From NCBI GenBank assembly GCA_965652395.1, contig CBFGUW010000008.1, forward strand, positions 1 to 64,000: a stretch of 64,000 nucleotides of DNA, read 5' to 3'. Origin of the DNA: Saccharospirillum sp965652395 (lineage in GTDB: Bacteria > Pseudomonadota > Gammaproteobacteria > Pseudomonadales > Natronospirillaceae). The first letter of the stretch is position 1. Every line of letters starts with the position of its first letter. Made by a program: the position numbers and the translations under genes. Positions 52,165-61,066 of the stretch are shown one piece after another. The notes under the pieces are model-generated. The model ran no database searches. It had not been told where the DNA came from and worked only from the letters and a program-made list of their open reading frames with translations.

Positions 52165-53478
52165 ATGCGCCTGCGCCGCCGTAACAGAACTTCTTTTGCA
52201 CTGTTTCTATTCGCCCTCATTATTTTGGTTGTGGGTGTCGCAAACTACAACGTTTTGCTTTGGTCGCAATCCAGAATCATAGAAAATGAAGCGGTGCGCA
52301 CCGCAGAGGTTGTGACGCATCAAGCACTCAGCTCACGCACGGTTTACGCTGAGGTTATTGCCCAAAAAATCCAACAGGACGGGTTTGGAATCGATGAAAA
52401 TTTTCATCAGACACCCGGCTTTGTCCCCATACCGGCCCAATATCTTAAATTCGTGGCACGGGAAGTCAGAGAAAACAACCACGGCTTATACAACTATACC
52501 CCACTGAGTAAATGGAACCTGGAGCCGTCCCAGGGAATCGAGGATGACTTCCAGCGGTGGGCCTGGAGCCGCCTCGAATCCCAGGATGAGGAACACCCAG
52601 ACGGCCCTATCGACTGGCAACCGGTTTGGCGTTTCGAACAGGTGGATGGAGTTCGCACTCTCAGATATATGAGCGCCGATGCCGCCGCAGCCGATAACTG
52701 CGTCAGTTGCCATAGCGAACGAGAGCAACGCCCCGAGATCATTGAGCGACGCCTTGCCGCTGGAGTGGCTCCCGGCAAGGAATGGAAACGCCATCAATTG
52801 CTGGGAGCCCTGGAGGTTAATGTCCCTGTGGATCAGAGTGAGACTCTGGCCGCGGCTCAAGCCGATACGACTCTTGCCATCGTCATGGTTATTTCCCTCG
52901 GAGGGATGCTCGCAGCGATCCTGCTGTCCTGGCGCGATATTCGTAGGGAACGCGCCGCTACAGCCTACTTCGAACAGCAGGCTATGCTTGACCCCCTCAC
53001 CCGGTTACTTAATCGAGTCGGGTTGGAAGAGTCCGCTGACGCCTTATTGCACAAATCCAAAGCAATGGGCAGCTCAGTTTGTGTGCTTTTTATCGATTTG
53101 GACGGTTTTAAACCGGTAAACGACCAGTTCGGCCATAAAGTGGGTGATGAACTACTCAAGCTGGTGGCGGACCGAATTCGCCAGGTGGTTCGGGAGTCCG
53201 ACATCGTCGCTCGTCAGGGTGGCGATGAATTCCTGATTGTCATGGAAAACCCTTCAACCTCCTCTTACTACAAAACCATAGCCCAGCAATTGGTGGACAT
53301 TCTTAGTCGCCCTTTTTATATCGACGGTCACAGTATCAATATCTCTGCCAGCATCGGTATCGCCTGTGCCCCTGAGCAGGGCCAGGTCTTCAGGGACTTG
53401 GTGAGAAAAGCGGACCAGGCCATGTACGAAGCAAAAAATCTGGGGCGCAGTGGGTTTGTGATGTATTCCGATGGTTGA
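52165..53478 (+). CDS. Membrane diguanylate cyclase with c-type heme sensor domain
   Basis: The 437-residue protein has a first membrane helix (SFALFLFALIILVVGVANYNVL), a periplasmic DUF3365/Tll0287-like domain containing CVSCH at residues 179-183 for covalent heme, a second helix (TLAIVMVISLGGMLAAILLSW, about 232-252) and a cytoplasmic GGDEF domain with the intact motif GGDEF at 352-356. It should make cyclic di-GMP in response to a heme-sensed signal such as redox state, NO or CO. No RxxD inhibitory site is obvious four residues before the motif. It lies within the nitrate region, so control by nitrogen oxides is attractive but unproven. Confidence 0.9.
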   Translation: MRLRRRNRTSFALFLFALIILVVGVANYNVLLWSQSRIIENEAVRTAEVVTHQALSSRTVYAEVIAQKIQQDGFGIDENFHQTPGFVPIPAQYLKFVAREVRENNHGLYNYTPLSKWNLEPSQGIEDDFQRWAWSRLESQDEEHPDGPIDWQPVWRFEQVDGVRTLRYMSADAAAADNCVSCHSEREQRPEIIERRLAAGVAPGKEWKRHQLLGALEVNVPVDQSETLAAAQADTTLAIVMVISLGGMLAAILLSWRDIRRERAATAYFEQQAMLDPLTRLLNRVGLEESADALLHKSKAMGSSVCVLFIDLDGFKPVNDQFGHKVGDELLKLVADRIRQVVRESDIVARQGGDEFLIVMENPSTSSYYKTIAQQLVDILSRPFYIDGHSINISASIGIACAPEQGQVFRDLVRKADQAMYEAKNLGRSGFVMYSDG

Positions 53479-53608
53479 CCGAATGAAACATAAGTCCGCG
53501 CTCACTTTGCTATAGTGTGTGCCCAGGCTCCATCCACCGGTGCGGGTTGTACCCCGCCGACAGCCATGCTGTGGGGCCTGTCATTTGTGCATCACAGGAG
53601 GCCCGGTT

Positions 53609-53800
53609 ATGAGTCAGGAAAGCCTGTTCACCGAAATGGCTCGCCCCCACTGCCCTTACTGCGGATCACCCATCCATTTGGTGATCGACCCTTCGGATGA
53701 AGAAGATGAATACACGGAAGACTGCGAAGTCTGCTGTCAGCCCATGGTGGTCACAACGTTTAGAGATCAGTTGGTGGCGATTCGCCGCGAGGATGACTGA
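53609..53800 (+). CDS. CPXCG motif cysteine-rich small protein
   Basis: The 63-residue acidic protein contains HCPYCGSPI and DCEVCCQPM, two CxxC knuckles that probably bind one zinc ion, as in the CPXCG family. The ATG at 53609 is set by AGGAGG at 53596-53601 with ideal spacing. The family is widespread in gammaproteobacteria and has no known function. The upstream stretch 53519-53590 can form GC-rich hairpins, but these do not match the palindromic family in this window. Confidence 0.87.
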   Translation: MSQESLFTEMARPHCPYCGSPIHLVIDPSDEEDEYTEDCEVCCQPMVVTTFRDQLVAIRREDD

Positions 53801-53991
53801 GTAAACCACTTCTCATTCTTCCAACCTGGCAATTGACTAATCAGGATCGGTTCGACCAGAGCTCGATCGCCCCCTGCGCGCCCCCTTTTTGAACAACACG
53901 TCACATTTCCTGTGCACACTTGGTGCACGCCCCTCCCCCGATTTTCCAGTCAAATCCCTCCTAAAGCCCGCCATTAAGCGGTTTTTTAAAG

Positions 53992-54008
53992 TTGGCACAG
54001 CCTTAGCT
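53992..54008 (+). promoter_or_regulatory. Sigma-54 promoter of the nir-nas operon
   Basis: TTGGCACAGCCTTAGCT, with GG at 53994-53995 and GC at 54006-54007, matches the nrtA promoter in 16 of 17 positions. Transcription would start near 54019. Upstream at 53911-53929 a GTGCAC direct repeat resembles NtrC half-sites, but with a spacer two bases shorter than the classical site. Confidence 0.88.
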
Positions 54009-54018
54009 ATAGAGTAAT

Positions 54019-54179
54019 CAGTCATGGCGGAACCTGAATCGAGCAACCGAAACGGGTGATGCAATGGCCTTACACTGTGATTTGCGTATCGAGCATTGGC
54101 GCTCTAGGGGCAACCCTAGAGCGCTTTTTTTATGCCCGCTGTTCACACAACCCGAAACAGCGAGCCCAATGAGGAAAGC
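54019..54179 (+). promoter_or_regulatory. Nitrate-responsive leader RNA of the nir-nas operon (ANTAR attenuator)
   Basis: The leader of about 160 bases contains a small hairpin at 54046-54057 (ACC-GAAACG-GGT), similar in sequence to the one at 45052-45065 of the nrtA leader, and ends in a strong terminator at 54099-54131. The shared CCGAA(G)ACGG element in two otherwise different leaders suggests a common binder, most simply NasT. Confidence 0.75.
54099..54131 (+). terminator. Attenuator terminator ahead of the FAD reductase gene
   Basis: A perfect 11-base stem (54099-54109 with 54114-54124) with a GCAA tetraloop is followed by seven T residues. It sits between the sigma-54 promoter and the first gene of the operon and needs antitermination for readthrough. 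Confidence 0.95.
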
Positions 54180-55370
54180 ATGGCTGAAGAAAGACTGCTC
54201 ATCATCGGTAACGGCATGGCCGCGACCCGCCTGCTCCAGGAACTGGTGCAACAGGGTTATCAGGGCCAGGTCACCGTTGTCGGCAACGAACCGGGTGTCG
54301 GCTACAACCGAATACAGCTGACGCCCTGGCTGGCGGATGAAGTCGACGAACCCAGCCTCGATCTGGTTGACCGTGCCTGGTACGACCGGCATGGCATCAC
54401 CCTGATCAGCAGCGATGCCGTGATCGATCTGAACACCCGTGGCGAGGCGACAACAGCAGGCGGACAAACGCTGCGGTTCGACCGCTGTGTTCTGGCCACG
54501 GGTGCTCTGCCCCGCCTGCCGGAATGCCCTTACCCCGCCCAGCCCGCCATTCGCGCCTTTCGCGTAAAAGCCGATGGGCACTGGCTGAAACAATTGCCTG
54601 AAGGCAGAAACGTCGTCGTTATCGGCGGTGGTTTGCTGGGGCTGGAAGCCGCCTGGGGGCTGCGCGGACGTGGCCACTCGGTCACCCTGGTGCATCGGAA
54701 CAGCCATCTGATGAACCGTCAGCTTTCCAGTGCCACCGCACGCTATTTGGCACACTCTTTTGAAGACGCCGGAATCGATCTGAAATTGAATGCCTCGGTT
54801 CAGTCTATTGATGCCGACCCGGTGTTACGCAGCCTGACGTTGAACACAGGCGAGCCATTAAAAGCCGACGCATTAATCACCGCCGCTGGGATTCTGCCCA
54901 ACACCGATCTGGCCAAAGATGCCCAACTGAAGGTCAACCGCGGCGTGGTCGTGGATCACCAACTGCGCACCTCGGTAGACACCATCTTCGCTCTGGGGGA
55001 ATGCGCTGAATTCCAGGGCCAGACCTTTGGTCTGGTCAACCCGGCCTATCAGCAGGCCCGCATTCTGGCCGGAGTACTGTGTGGCGAAGCGCGCTTTTAT
55101 GCCACCAGTGAAGAGAGCACACGCCTGAAGGTATCCGGGCTGGATGTCGTCTCCATGGGCGACATCAGCCATCCCGATGCCCGTCAGATCACTCTGGACA
55201 ACCCACGCCAGCGTCAATGCCGACGCCTGCATTTTCTGGACGACCGCCTGATCGGCGCCGAGATGATTGGCACCGTCGAACATGCCGACATTTATCAGGA
55301 TCTGATCGCCCAACAAACCCCGATTCACAACGCACGCTCTGTCCTGCTTGGACAGGCGGCGGCTGCTTAA
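54180..55370 (+). CDS. FAD-dependent NAD(P)H oxidoreductase of nitrate assimilation
   Basis: The 396-residue flavoprotein is homologous to the N-terminal half of NirB and to rubredoxin-type reductases: FAD-binding LLIIGNGMAATRLLQEL at the N terminus, CVLATGALPRLP, the NAD-binding VVVIGGGLLGLEAAWGLRGRG near residue 140, and FALGECAEFQGQTFG near 277. It probably carries electrons from NAD(P)H to nitrate reductase NasA, as the NasC-type subunit does elsewhere. The ATG at 54180 follows GAGGAAA and is 49 bases past the attenuator. nirB follows after 19 bases. Confidence 0.9.
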   Translation: MAEERLLIIGNGMAATRLLQELVQQGYQGQVTVVGNEPGVGYNRIQLTPWLADEVDEPSLDLVDRAWYDRHGITLISSDAVIDLNTRGEATTAGGQTLRFDRCVLATGALPRLPECPYPAQPAIRAFRVKADGHWLKQLPEGRNVVVIGGGLLGLEAAWGLRGRGHSVTLVHRNSHLMNRQLSSATARYLAHSFEDAGIDLKLNASVQSIDADPVLRSLTLNTGEPLKADALITAAGILPNTDLAKDAQLKVNRGVVVDHQLRTSVDTIFALGECAEFQGQTFGLVNPAYQQARILAGVLCGEARFYATSEESTRLKVSGLDVVSMGDISHPDARQITLDNPRQRQCRRLHFLDDRLIGAEMIGTVEHADIYQDLIAQQTPIHNARSVLLGQAAAA

Positions 55371-55389
55371 GCGCCTAAGGAGGCACCCC

Positions 55390-57918
55390 ATGACCCAACG
55401 ACAGCAACTCGTCATCATCGGTAACGGCATGGTCGGCCATCATTTCGCGGAAACCTTCCGCCAGCAGGCCGGTGCCGACCAATGGCAAATTCACATCGTC
55501 GGCGAAGAACACCACAGCGCCTACGACCGGGTACACCTGTCCGAATATTTCCAGGGCAAAGGCCACGCCGAACTGGCGCTGGGGACGGCCGAGGGCTATT
55601 GCGAAGCCGGTATCGAGGCACACCTGGGAGTCAAAGCCGAAGGCATTGACCGCAGTGCGAAAACCGTGACACTGAGCAACGGTGAAACCCTGCCTTACGA
55701 CAAGCTGGTACTCGCCACGGGTTCCTACCCCTTCGTACCGCCCATTCCGGGCCACGATGCCGAGCGCTGCTTTGTGTATCGCACGCTGGAAGATCTGGAC
55801 GCCATTCGAAACGCCGCCGCTCAGGGTAAAACCGGGGTGGTCATCGGCGGCGGCCTGCTGGGCCTGGAAGCCGCCAACGCGCTGAAATCGCTGGGATTGC
55901 AAACCCACGTGGTCGAATTCGCACCGCGCCTGATGCCGGTCCAATTGGACGACGGAGCCGGTAATACGCTGCGCACCAAAATTGAAGAACTGGGTGTCAC
56001 TGTTCATGTCAGCACGGCCACCCAATCGATCGAGACACTGGAAGACGGCCGCCTGCAACTGAACTTTGCCGAAGGCGAACCTCTGGTCACCGATGTGCTT
56101 GTTTTCTCAGCCGGTATTCGCCCGCAGGACGCGTTGGGCCGCTCCAGCGATCTGGAAGTTGGCGAACGCGGTGGCATTTGCGTGAACAACCATTGCCAGA
56201 CCTCCGACCCGGACATCTATGCCATTGGCGAAGTCGCCCTCTGGGACAACAAAATTTTCGGCCTGGTCGCTCCCGGCTACCGCATGGCGGAAACCGCCGC
56301 CGCCCACCTGGAAGGAACCGATACTCCCTTCCTCGGCGCGGACATGAGCACCAAACTGAAGTTGCTCGGTGTGGATGTAGGCGCCATCGGCGATGCCCAT
56401 GGCGCCACCCCGGGTTCACTGTCTTATCGGTACATCAACGAAGCCAAAGGCGTCTATAAAAAGATCGTGACCACGGCCGATGGCAAACGTTTGCTCGGTG
56501 CCATTCTGGTGGGCGACAACAGCGTTTACGACACCCTGTTGCAATACCACTTGAACGACATCGAACTACCCGCCGAACCGGACGGTCTGATTCTCCCGAC
56601 TGGCGGTGCCGTACCGGCTCTGGGTGTAGATGCTCTGCCCGATACCGCCACCATCTGTTCCTGCCTGAACGTCACCAAAGGCGACATTCTCGGTGCTATC
56701 GACGGCGGCTGTTGCAGTCTGGGCGATGTGAAAGGTGAAACACAGGCCAGCACCGGCTGTGGTGGCTGCGCCGCCATGCTGAAAGACGTGGTCGACGCCA
56801 CTCTGGAAGCCCGAGGCATTGAAGTGGATCATTCGCTGTGCGAACACTTCAGCTTTACCCGCCAGGAGCTGTACCACCTGGTGCAGGTCGAAGAAATCAA
56901 AACCTTCGACGATCTGATCGCAAAGCATGGCAAGGGTCGGGGTTGCGATATCTGCAAACCGGCGGTCGCGTCCATTCTCGCCAGCCACTGGAATGATCTG
57001 GTACACGATGAAGCTCACGTGAAACTGCAGGATACCAACGATACCTTCCTTGCGAATATGCAGAAGGATGGCACCTACTCCATCGTGCCGCGCATCGCCG
57101 GTGGTGAAATCACGCCGGATAAACTGCTGGTCATCGGCCAGGTCGCGAAGGACTACAACCTCTACACCAAGATCACCGGCGGGCAGCGCATCGACCTGTT
57201 CGGCGCCCAACTGCACCAGTTGCCGGAAATCTGGAAGACGTTAATCGATGCCGGTTTAGAAACCGGTCACGCCTACGGCAAGTCCGTGCGCACGGTTAAA
57301 TCCTGTGTTGGCAGTACCTGGTGCCGTTATGGCCAGCAGGATTCGGTCGGCATGGCCATCCTGTTGGAGAACCGCTACAAGGGCCTGCGTGCGCCCCACA
57401 AACTCAAGTTTGCGGTATCGGGCTGCACCCGCGAATGCGCCGAAGCCCAGAGCAAGGACATTGGCGTCATCGCCACCGAAAACGGCTGGAACCTTTACGT
57501 GTGCGGTAACGGCGGTATGAAACCCCGCCATGCGGACCTGTTCGCGACCGACCTGGATGATGTCGCGCTCATTAAAACCATCGACCGTTTGTTGATGTTC
57601 TACGTGCGCACAGCCGACCGCCTGCAACGCACTGCCCGCTGGCTGGAAAATCTGGAAGGTGGTTTGGACTACCTGAAAGATGTCGTCCTCAACGACAGCC
57701 TTGGCCTGGGTGAAGAGTTGGACGTTCAGATGAGCCGCATCATCGATAAATACGAGTGTGAGTGGAAAGCCACGCTTGAGGATGAAGCCAAACTCAAGCG
57801 GTTCCGCACCTTCGTGAATAGCCCCGAGAGCGATGAAAACGTCGTTTTCGTACAAGAGCGGGACCAAATCCGCCCGGCCACTACCGAAGAAAAACAAAAC
57901 CTGATCGCCACAGCGTAA
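55390..57918 (+). CDS. nirB: Assimilatory nitrite reductase, large subunit
   Basis: NirB reduces nitrite to ammonium with NAD(P)H in the cytoplasm. The 842-residue protein has an FAD/NAD module (LVIIGNGMVGHHFAE at the start, VVIGGGLLGLEAAN near 150), BFD-type [2Fe-2S] cysteines (TICSCLNV near residue 423 and STGCGGCAAM), a further GCDICKP site, and the siroheme/[4Fe-4S] domain with SCVGSTWCRYG near 640 and SGCTRECAEAQ near 680. TAAGGAGG precedes the ATG. Siroheme synthesis genes are not in this window. Confidence 0.96.
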   Translation: MTQRQQLVIIGNGMVGHHFAETFRQQAGADQWQIHIVGEEHHSAYDRVHLSEYFQGKGHAELALGTAEGYCEAGIEAHLGVKAEGIDRSAKTVTLSNGETLPYDKLVLATGSYPFVPPIPGHDAERCFVYRTLEDLDAIRNAAAQGKTGVVIGGGLLGLEAANALKSLGLQTHVVEFAPRLMPVQLDDGAGNTLRTKIEELGVTVHVSTATQSIETLEDGRLQLNFAEGEPLVTDVLVFSAGIRPQDALGRSSDLEVGERGGICVNNHCQTSDPDIYAIGEVALWDNKIFGLVAPGYRMAETAAAHLEGTDTPFLGADMSTKLKLLGVDVGAIGDAHGATPGSLSYRYINEAKGVYKKIVTTADGKRLLGAILVGDNSVYDTLLQYHLNDIELPAEPDGLILPTGGAVPALGVDALPDTATICSCLNVTKGDILGAIDGGCCSLGDVKGETQASTGCGGCAAMLKDVVDATLEARGIEVDHSLCEHFSFTRQELYHLVQVEEIKTFDDLIAKHGKGRGCDICKPAVASILASHWNDLVHDEAHVKLQDTNDTFLANMQKDGTYSIVPRIAGGEITPDKLLVIGQVAKDYNLYTKITGGQRIDLFGAQLHQLPEIWKTLIDAGLETGHAYGKSVRTVKSCVGSTWCRYGQQDSVGMAILLENRYKGLRAPHKLKFAVSGCTRECAEAQSKDIGVIATENGWNLYVCGNGGMKPRHADLFATDLDDVALIKTIDRLLMFYVRTADRLQRTARWLENLEGGLDYLKDVVLNDSLGLGEELDVQMSRIIDKYECEWKATLEDEAKLKRFRTFVNSPESDENVVFVQERDQIRPATTEEKQNLIATA

Positions 57919-58001
57919 GGCAGAGGGTCCGCAAGGCGATTAACAGCCCGGCGGACCATTGCAACCAACCGGGGTTTCCAACCCCAGAGGAGAGAACCCA
58001 C

Positions 58002-58349
58002 ATGACCGCCCAATTGAAACCCGATACCTGGACACCCGTTTGCACCGTTGAAGACCTTGTTCCAGAATCCGGCGTGGCCGCTAAAATCAATGGTCGGCAA
58101 GTCGCCCTGTTTTATGTTCCCGAGGAGCAGCGCGTCTACGCACTCGACAACCGCGACCCCTTCTGTGAAGCCAACGTCATTGCCCGGGGCATCATTGGCG
58201 ATTTGCAGGGCAAGCCGGTGGTCGCCAGTCCTCTTTATAAACAGCATTTTAGTCTGCTCGACGGGGAATGCCTCGAAGACGACAGCATTCGGCTCGACAC
58301 CTGGGAAACGCGCATCGACGGTGAACAGGTTTATATTTCGGTTCAATGA
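58002..58349 (+). CDS. nirD: Nitrite reductase small subunit
   Basis: The 115-residue NirD protein has a Rieske-like fold without the cysteine/histidine cluster ligands (DNRDPFCEANVIARGIIGDLQGKPVVASPLYKQHFSLLDGECLED). It assists NirB activity. GGAGAGA lies before the ATG, 83 bases past nirB, and it ends 8 bases before nasA. Confidence 0.94.
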   Translation: MTAQLKPDTWTPVCTVEDLVPESGVAAKINGRQVALFYVPEEQRVYALDNRDPFCEANVIARGIIGDLQGKPVVASPLYKQHFSLLDGECLEDDSIRLDTWETRIDGEQVYISVQ

Positions 58350-58357
58350 GGCACTGA

Positions 58358-60982
58358 ATGTCCGCCATCCATACCACCTGTGCCTATTGCGGTGTCGGCT
58401 GCGGCGTAGAAGTGCCCGGCCGTGACAACCGCGAGGTTCAGGTAACAGGCTTAAGCAGTCACCCCGCCAATGGCGGTCGGCTTTGCGTAAAGGGCACCCA
58501 TCTGGGTGACACCCTGCCGCTGAAAGACCGACTGCTGACCCCTAAAATCGACGGGCGTGAGGTCAGTTGGGACGCCGCACTCGACACCATTGCCGACCGC
58601 CTGCAGCACACATTGGAAAAGCACGGACCGGACAGCATCGCCTTCTATCTTTCCGGCCAGCTGCTCACCGAGGACTACTACGTCGCAAACAAACTGGCCA
58701 AGGGCTTCCTCGGGACTGCAAACGTCGATACCAATTCACGGCTGTGCATGAGTTCCGCCGTCGCCGCTCATACCCGTGCCTTCGGCGAAGACCTGGTGCC
58801 CGCCTGTTATGAAGATCTTGAACTGGCGGATCTGATCATCCTGATTGGTTCCAACCTCGCCTGGGCCCACCCGGTTTTGTTCCAACGCATCCAGAAAGTG
58901 CGCGAGGAGCAGCCACACAAACAACTCATCGTGATCGACCCGCGCCGCACGGAAACCGCAAGCGCGGCTGACCTCCATCTGGCTCTGAAGCCCGGCACCG
59001 ACGGTCGCCTGTTGAACGGTCTGCTCGCCTGGCTCGCCGAACTAAACAAGCTGGATACCGACTTCATCGCTGCCCACACCCAGGGGTTCGATGAAACCCT
59101 AGCCCAAGCCGTAAGCCACGCGGGCACCGACCTCGCCCAATTGGCGAAAGACTGTGGTCTGTCATTGGAAGACCTCACCACTTTTTTTAATGCCTTCGCC
59201 AACACCGACAAGACAGTCACAGCCTGGTCGATGGGCATCAATCAAAGCCGTTCCGGTGTCGATAAAAGCCAGGCTATCATCAACCTGCATCTGGCCACCG
59301 GCCGCATCGGCAAACCCGGTGCCGCCCCTTTTTCCATTACCGGCCAGCCCAACGCCATGGGCGGTCGGGAAGTCGGCGGTCTTGCCAATCAATTGGCCGC
59401 CCATCGGGATTTCGCGCCGGACAACGTTGATGCCGTAGGTGAGTTCTGGCAGGCGCAGCGTATGGCCACTCAACCCGGCCTGAAAGCCGTCGATCTGTTC
59501 GAAGCCGCCGCCGAAGGTAAAATCAAAGTCTTGTGGATACTCGCCACCAATCCGCTGACCAGCCTGCCCAATGCCCCTTTGGTCAAAAAAGCGCTGGAAA
59601 CCGTCGACACCGTCATCGTCTCCGACGTGGTTCAACATACCGATACTCTGCTTTATGCCGACATCGCCCTGCCCGCCCTGGCCTGGGGTGAAAAAGACGG
59701 CACGGTGACCAACACTGAACGCTGCCTGTCACGCCAACGTGGTTTTCTCATTCCACCCGGCCGGGCCAAGGCGGACTGGTGGGCACTGGCTGAAGTCGGC
59801 AAGCGTCTTGGTTATTCCAATGCGTTCCGCTACGAGTCCGCCGCTGACGTCTTCCAGGAACACGCCCGCCTCAGCACCCTGAATCGAAACACCGCTAAAT
59901 TGTTCGATTTAACCGGGCTGGAAGCACTCACACCGCAGGAATACGATCAGCTGCAGCCTGTCCAATGGCCACTGAGCAGCCACGGCGGGTCAACAGCCCG
60001 CCTTTTCACCGACGGACAGTTCGCTACCGAAGACGGCCGCGCCCGTTTTATCCCTGTGACGCCCAAGGAACCCAAACTCTCGGTCACCAAGCTTCGGCTT
60101 AATACCGGCCGCCTGAGGGATCAATGGCACAGCATGACCCGCACCGGGCTCGCACCGCGCCTCACCCGGCACCGTCGCGATTTCACGCTGAGCATTCATC
60201 CGGATGATGCCAGTCGACTGAATATTGGCGAGGGCACTCTTGTGCGGGTATCCAGCGACCAGGGGAAGTTTATCGCCCAGGCGGAACCCAGCAGCGATGT
60301 CCAAGCCGGGCAACTGTTCGCGCCCATGCACTGGAACGCCACATTCGCCTCCGCCGGCGGTGTCGCCCAGGTGATCCCTCCTGTGGTGGACCCGATTTCC
60401 GGTCAACCCGAATCGAAACACGCCTTGGTTACCGTTGAACCACTGCATATCGCCGTATACGGCCTCTATGTCGGTCACCACCTGCCAGCGGCGCTCGCCG
60501 AAGGCGCTCATTGGTTCAAGACTCACCTCGCCAACATGACTTTGTGGCAGCTCTTCTACATAGACAGTAACGTTGAAGAGATTCGTCAACGGCTCGACCT
60601 GGACGCCACTGATTTGATCCTACAGGACGACGAAAACCATTGGTTCCAGGCCATCTCACGCCCACCCACCAGCAACCCTCATTGGCTTTCACTCTCCGAG
60701 CACCCCATCGTTGAGCCTGATACCGAGTGGCTGGAACAGCAATTCGAATCCGGCAACGACAGTATGGACGACTGGGTTCGCGGCCAACCGGCGGGCACCA
60801 GCGACCGGGGGAAACTGGTGTGTACCTGTTTCAATGTGAGGGACAAAACCATTATCCGCTACCTGGAGGATAACCCCGAAGCCGGGCTGGTGGAGGTACA
60901 GGAAGCGTTGAAGTGCAGTACCTCTTGTGGGAGTTGTAAGACGGAGGTGGTGCAGTTGGTGGATGCCAAGTGCATCTCCTAG
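58358..60982 (+). CDS. nasA: Assimilatory nitrate reductase catalytic subunit
   Basis: NasA reduces nitrate to nitrite at a Mo-bis-MGD centre in the cytoplasm. The 874-residue protein starts with the [4Fe-4S] ligands (CAYCGVGCGVE and GGRLCVKGTH), continues through the molybdopterin oxidoreductase domain (SRLCMSSAVAAHTRAFGED near 128, SITGQPNAMGGREVGGL near 328), a dinucleotide-binding domain from about 590, and ends with a BFD-like [2Fe-2S] domain (VCTCFNV near 824 and CSTSCGSCKTEV). The extra C-terminal cluster marks the bacterial NADH-linked NasA type. Cotranscription with the FAD reductase, nirB and nirD is clear from spacing. Confidence 0.96.
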   Translation: MSAIHTTCAYCGVGCGVEVPGRDNREVQVTGLSSHPANGGRLCVKGTHLGDTLPLKDRLLTPKIDGREVSWDAALDTIADRLQHTLEKHGPDSIAFYLSGQLLTEDYYVANKLAKGFLGTANVDTNSRLCMSSAVAAHTRAFGEDLVPACYEDLELADLIILIGSNLAWAHPVLFQRIQKVREEQPHKQLIVIDPRRTETASAADLHLALKPGTDGRLLNGLLAWLAELNKLDTDFIAAHTQGFDETLAQAVSHAGTDLAQLAKDCGLSLEDLTTFFNAFANTDKTVTAWSMGINQSRSGVDKSQAIINLHLATGRIGKPGAAPFSITGQPNAMGGREVGGLANQLAAHRDFAPDNVDAVGEFWQAQRMATQPGLKAVDLFEAAAEGKIKVLWILATNPLTSLPNAPLVKKALETVDTVIVSDVVQHTDTLLYADIALPALAWGEKDGTVTNTERCLSRQRGFLIPPGRAKADWWALAEVGKRLGYSNAFRYESAADVFQEHARLSTLNRNTAKLFDLTGLEALTPQEYDQLQPVQWPLSSHGGSTARLFTDGQFATEDGRARFIPVTPKEPKLSVTKLRLNTGRLRDQWHSMTRTGLAPRLTRHRRDFTLSIHPDDASRLNIGEGTLVRVSSDQGKFIAQAEPSSDVQAGQLFAPMHWNATFASAGGVAQVIPPVVDPISGQPESKHALVTVEPLHIAVYGLYVGHHLPAALAEGAHWFKTHLANMTLWQLFYIDSNVEEIRQRLDLDATDLILQDDENHWFQAISRPPTSNPHWLSLSEHPIVEPDTEWLEQQFESGNDSMDDWVRGQPAGTSDRGKLVCTCFNVRDKTIIRYLEDNPEAGLVEVQEALKCSTSCGSCKTEVVQLVDAKCIS

Positions 60983-61066
60983 CGCAATCCTCAACGGGTT
61001 GAAACGCTTCAAAGACAGCCCCAGCAACGCTATCCTTGACGCCCATTCATCTGAAAAGGACTTTGC

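Noticed and set aside
53519..53600. GC-rich hairpin-forming stretch upstream of the CPXCG gene with CAGCCATGCTG
   Set aside because: It superficially recalls the palindromic family core but lacks the GCAGCA-GGATGCTGC hairpin, the second stem, the long arms and the CTAG.
53911..53929. GTGCAC repeats as an NtrC enhancer
   Set aside because: The GCAC-to-GTGC spacing is five bases rather than the seven of classical NtrC sites, so I do not list it as a site, though it may contribute.
54132..54179. ATG at 54132 as start of the FAD reductase
   Set aside because: It lies at the end of the attenuator T-run without a ribosome-binding site; the ATG at 54180 has GAGGAAA and starts the FAD-binding strand correctly.
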